Assembly (NCBI GenBank): GCA_039811865.1
Contig: JBDHZK010000155.1
Span: forward strand, 1-5,574
Direction: 5' to 3'
Origin: JBDHZK01 sp039811865
Lineage (GTDB): Bacteria > Actinomycetota > Actinomycetes > Propionibacteriales > Propionibacteriaceae
DNA length: 5,574 bases
Shown here: positions 5,552-5,574 of the stretch, piece after piece
How positions within the stretch are numbered: the first letter of the stretch is position 1
Layout: every line of letters begins with the position of its first letter
Notes under the pieces: model-generated
The model's database searches: none
Told to the model about the DNA's origin: nothing
What the model saw: the letters and a program-made list of their open reading frames with translations, nothing else
Program-made: the position numbers and the translations under genes

Positions 5552-5563
5552 GTTACGGTTACG
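5552..5563 (+). repeat. Tandem hexamer GTTACG-GTTACG in a promoter
   Basis: Two perfect head-to-tail copies of GTTACG occupy 5552-5557 and 5558-5563, covering the -10 box of the rightward gene. The A/T content stands out from the surroundings. It may be an operator for a regulator binding direct repeats, or simply part of the promoter; no binding protein can be named. Confidence 0.4.
5554..5559 (+). promoter_or_regulatory. Probable -10 element of the rightward gene at the window end, leaderless spacing
   Basis: TACGGT fits TANNNT and ends 6 nt before the ATG at 5566. No Shine-Dalgarno lies between them, so transcription would start at or next to the ATG. It faces the TAGATT box at 5524-5529, with only 24 bp between the two hexamers. 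Confidence 0.5.
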
Positions 5564-5565
5564 CC

Positions 5566-5574
5566 ATGGGCGAG
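5566..5574 (+). CDS. Start of a rightward gene, only three codons visible
   Basis: ATG GGC GAG (Met-Gly-Glu) ends the window. The call rests only on its placement 6 nt after a TACGGT -10 box, in a divergent arrangement with the small membrane-protein gene. No product can be inferred. Confidence 0.4.

Overview
The window looks like a stretch of chromosome from a high-GC actinobacterium (Actinomycetota). Codons are strongly G/C-biased at the third position. The iron regulator keeps the IdeR/DtxR residue layout, the PdxH is of the actinobacterial type, and there is a VLRF1-type release-factor homologue of a kind described from Actinobacteria and Chloroflexi. Species cannot be named from the sequence. 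There is no tRNA, rRNA, insertion sequence, CRISPR array or phage gene.

Layout. Positions 1-2931 hold a tightly packed minus-strand unit, in transcription order: an IdeR/DtxR-family iron-dependent repressor (2239-2931), an unrecognised 355-residue Cys/His-containing protein (1169-2236), a class I SAM-dependent methyltransferase (405-1172) and a thioredoxin cut by the window edge (1-345). The first junctions are a 2-nt gap and an ATGA overlap, so the first three genes should be co-translated. The thioredoxin follows after 59 nt. Divergent from ideR, across 107 bp, is pdxH (3039-3698, plus strand), pyridoxine/pyridoxamine 5'-phosphate oxidase. Its 3' end overlaps by 49 bp, tail to tail, the end of a second minus-strand unit.

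That second unit starts near 5370. It makes an exported protein with a signal peptide, a probable beta-propeller ectodomain, a Ser/Thr/Pro-rich stalk and a C-terminal membrane anchor (4357-5340). Two nucleotides later comes an acVLRF1-type peptidyl-tRNA hydrolase/release-factor homologue (3650-4354). Upstream is a 29-residue single-pass membrane peptide (5428-5517). It appears to have its own leaderless promoter, facing away from another apparently leaderless gene whose first three codons end the window (5566-5574).

How the genes may fit together. PdxH makes PLP with FMN. The IdeR unit couples iron-responsive control to a thiol-redox protein and an uncharacterised protein that may bind metal. 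The VLRF1 homologue probably cleaves nascent chains from peptidyl-tRNA on stalled large ribosomal subunits. No IdeR box is visible in the window, so the regulator's targets are probably elsewhere. The least explained items are the 355-residue protein, the coupling of a surface propeller protein to a release factor, and the 29-residue membrane peptide with its compact divergent leaderless promoters.
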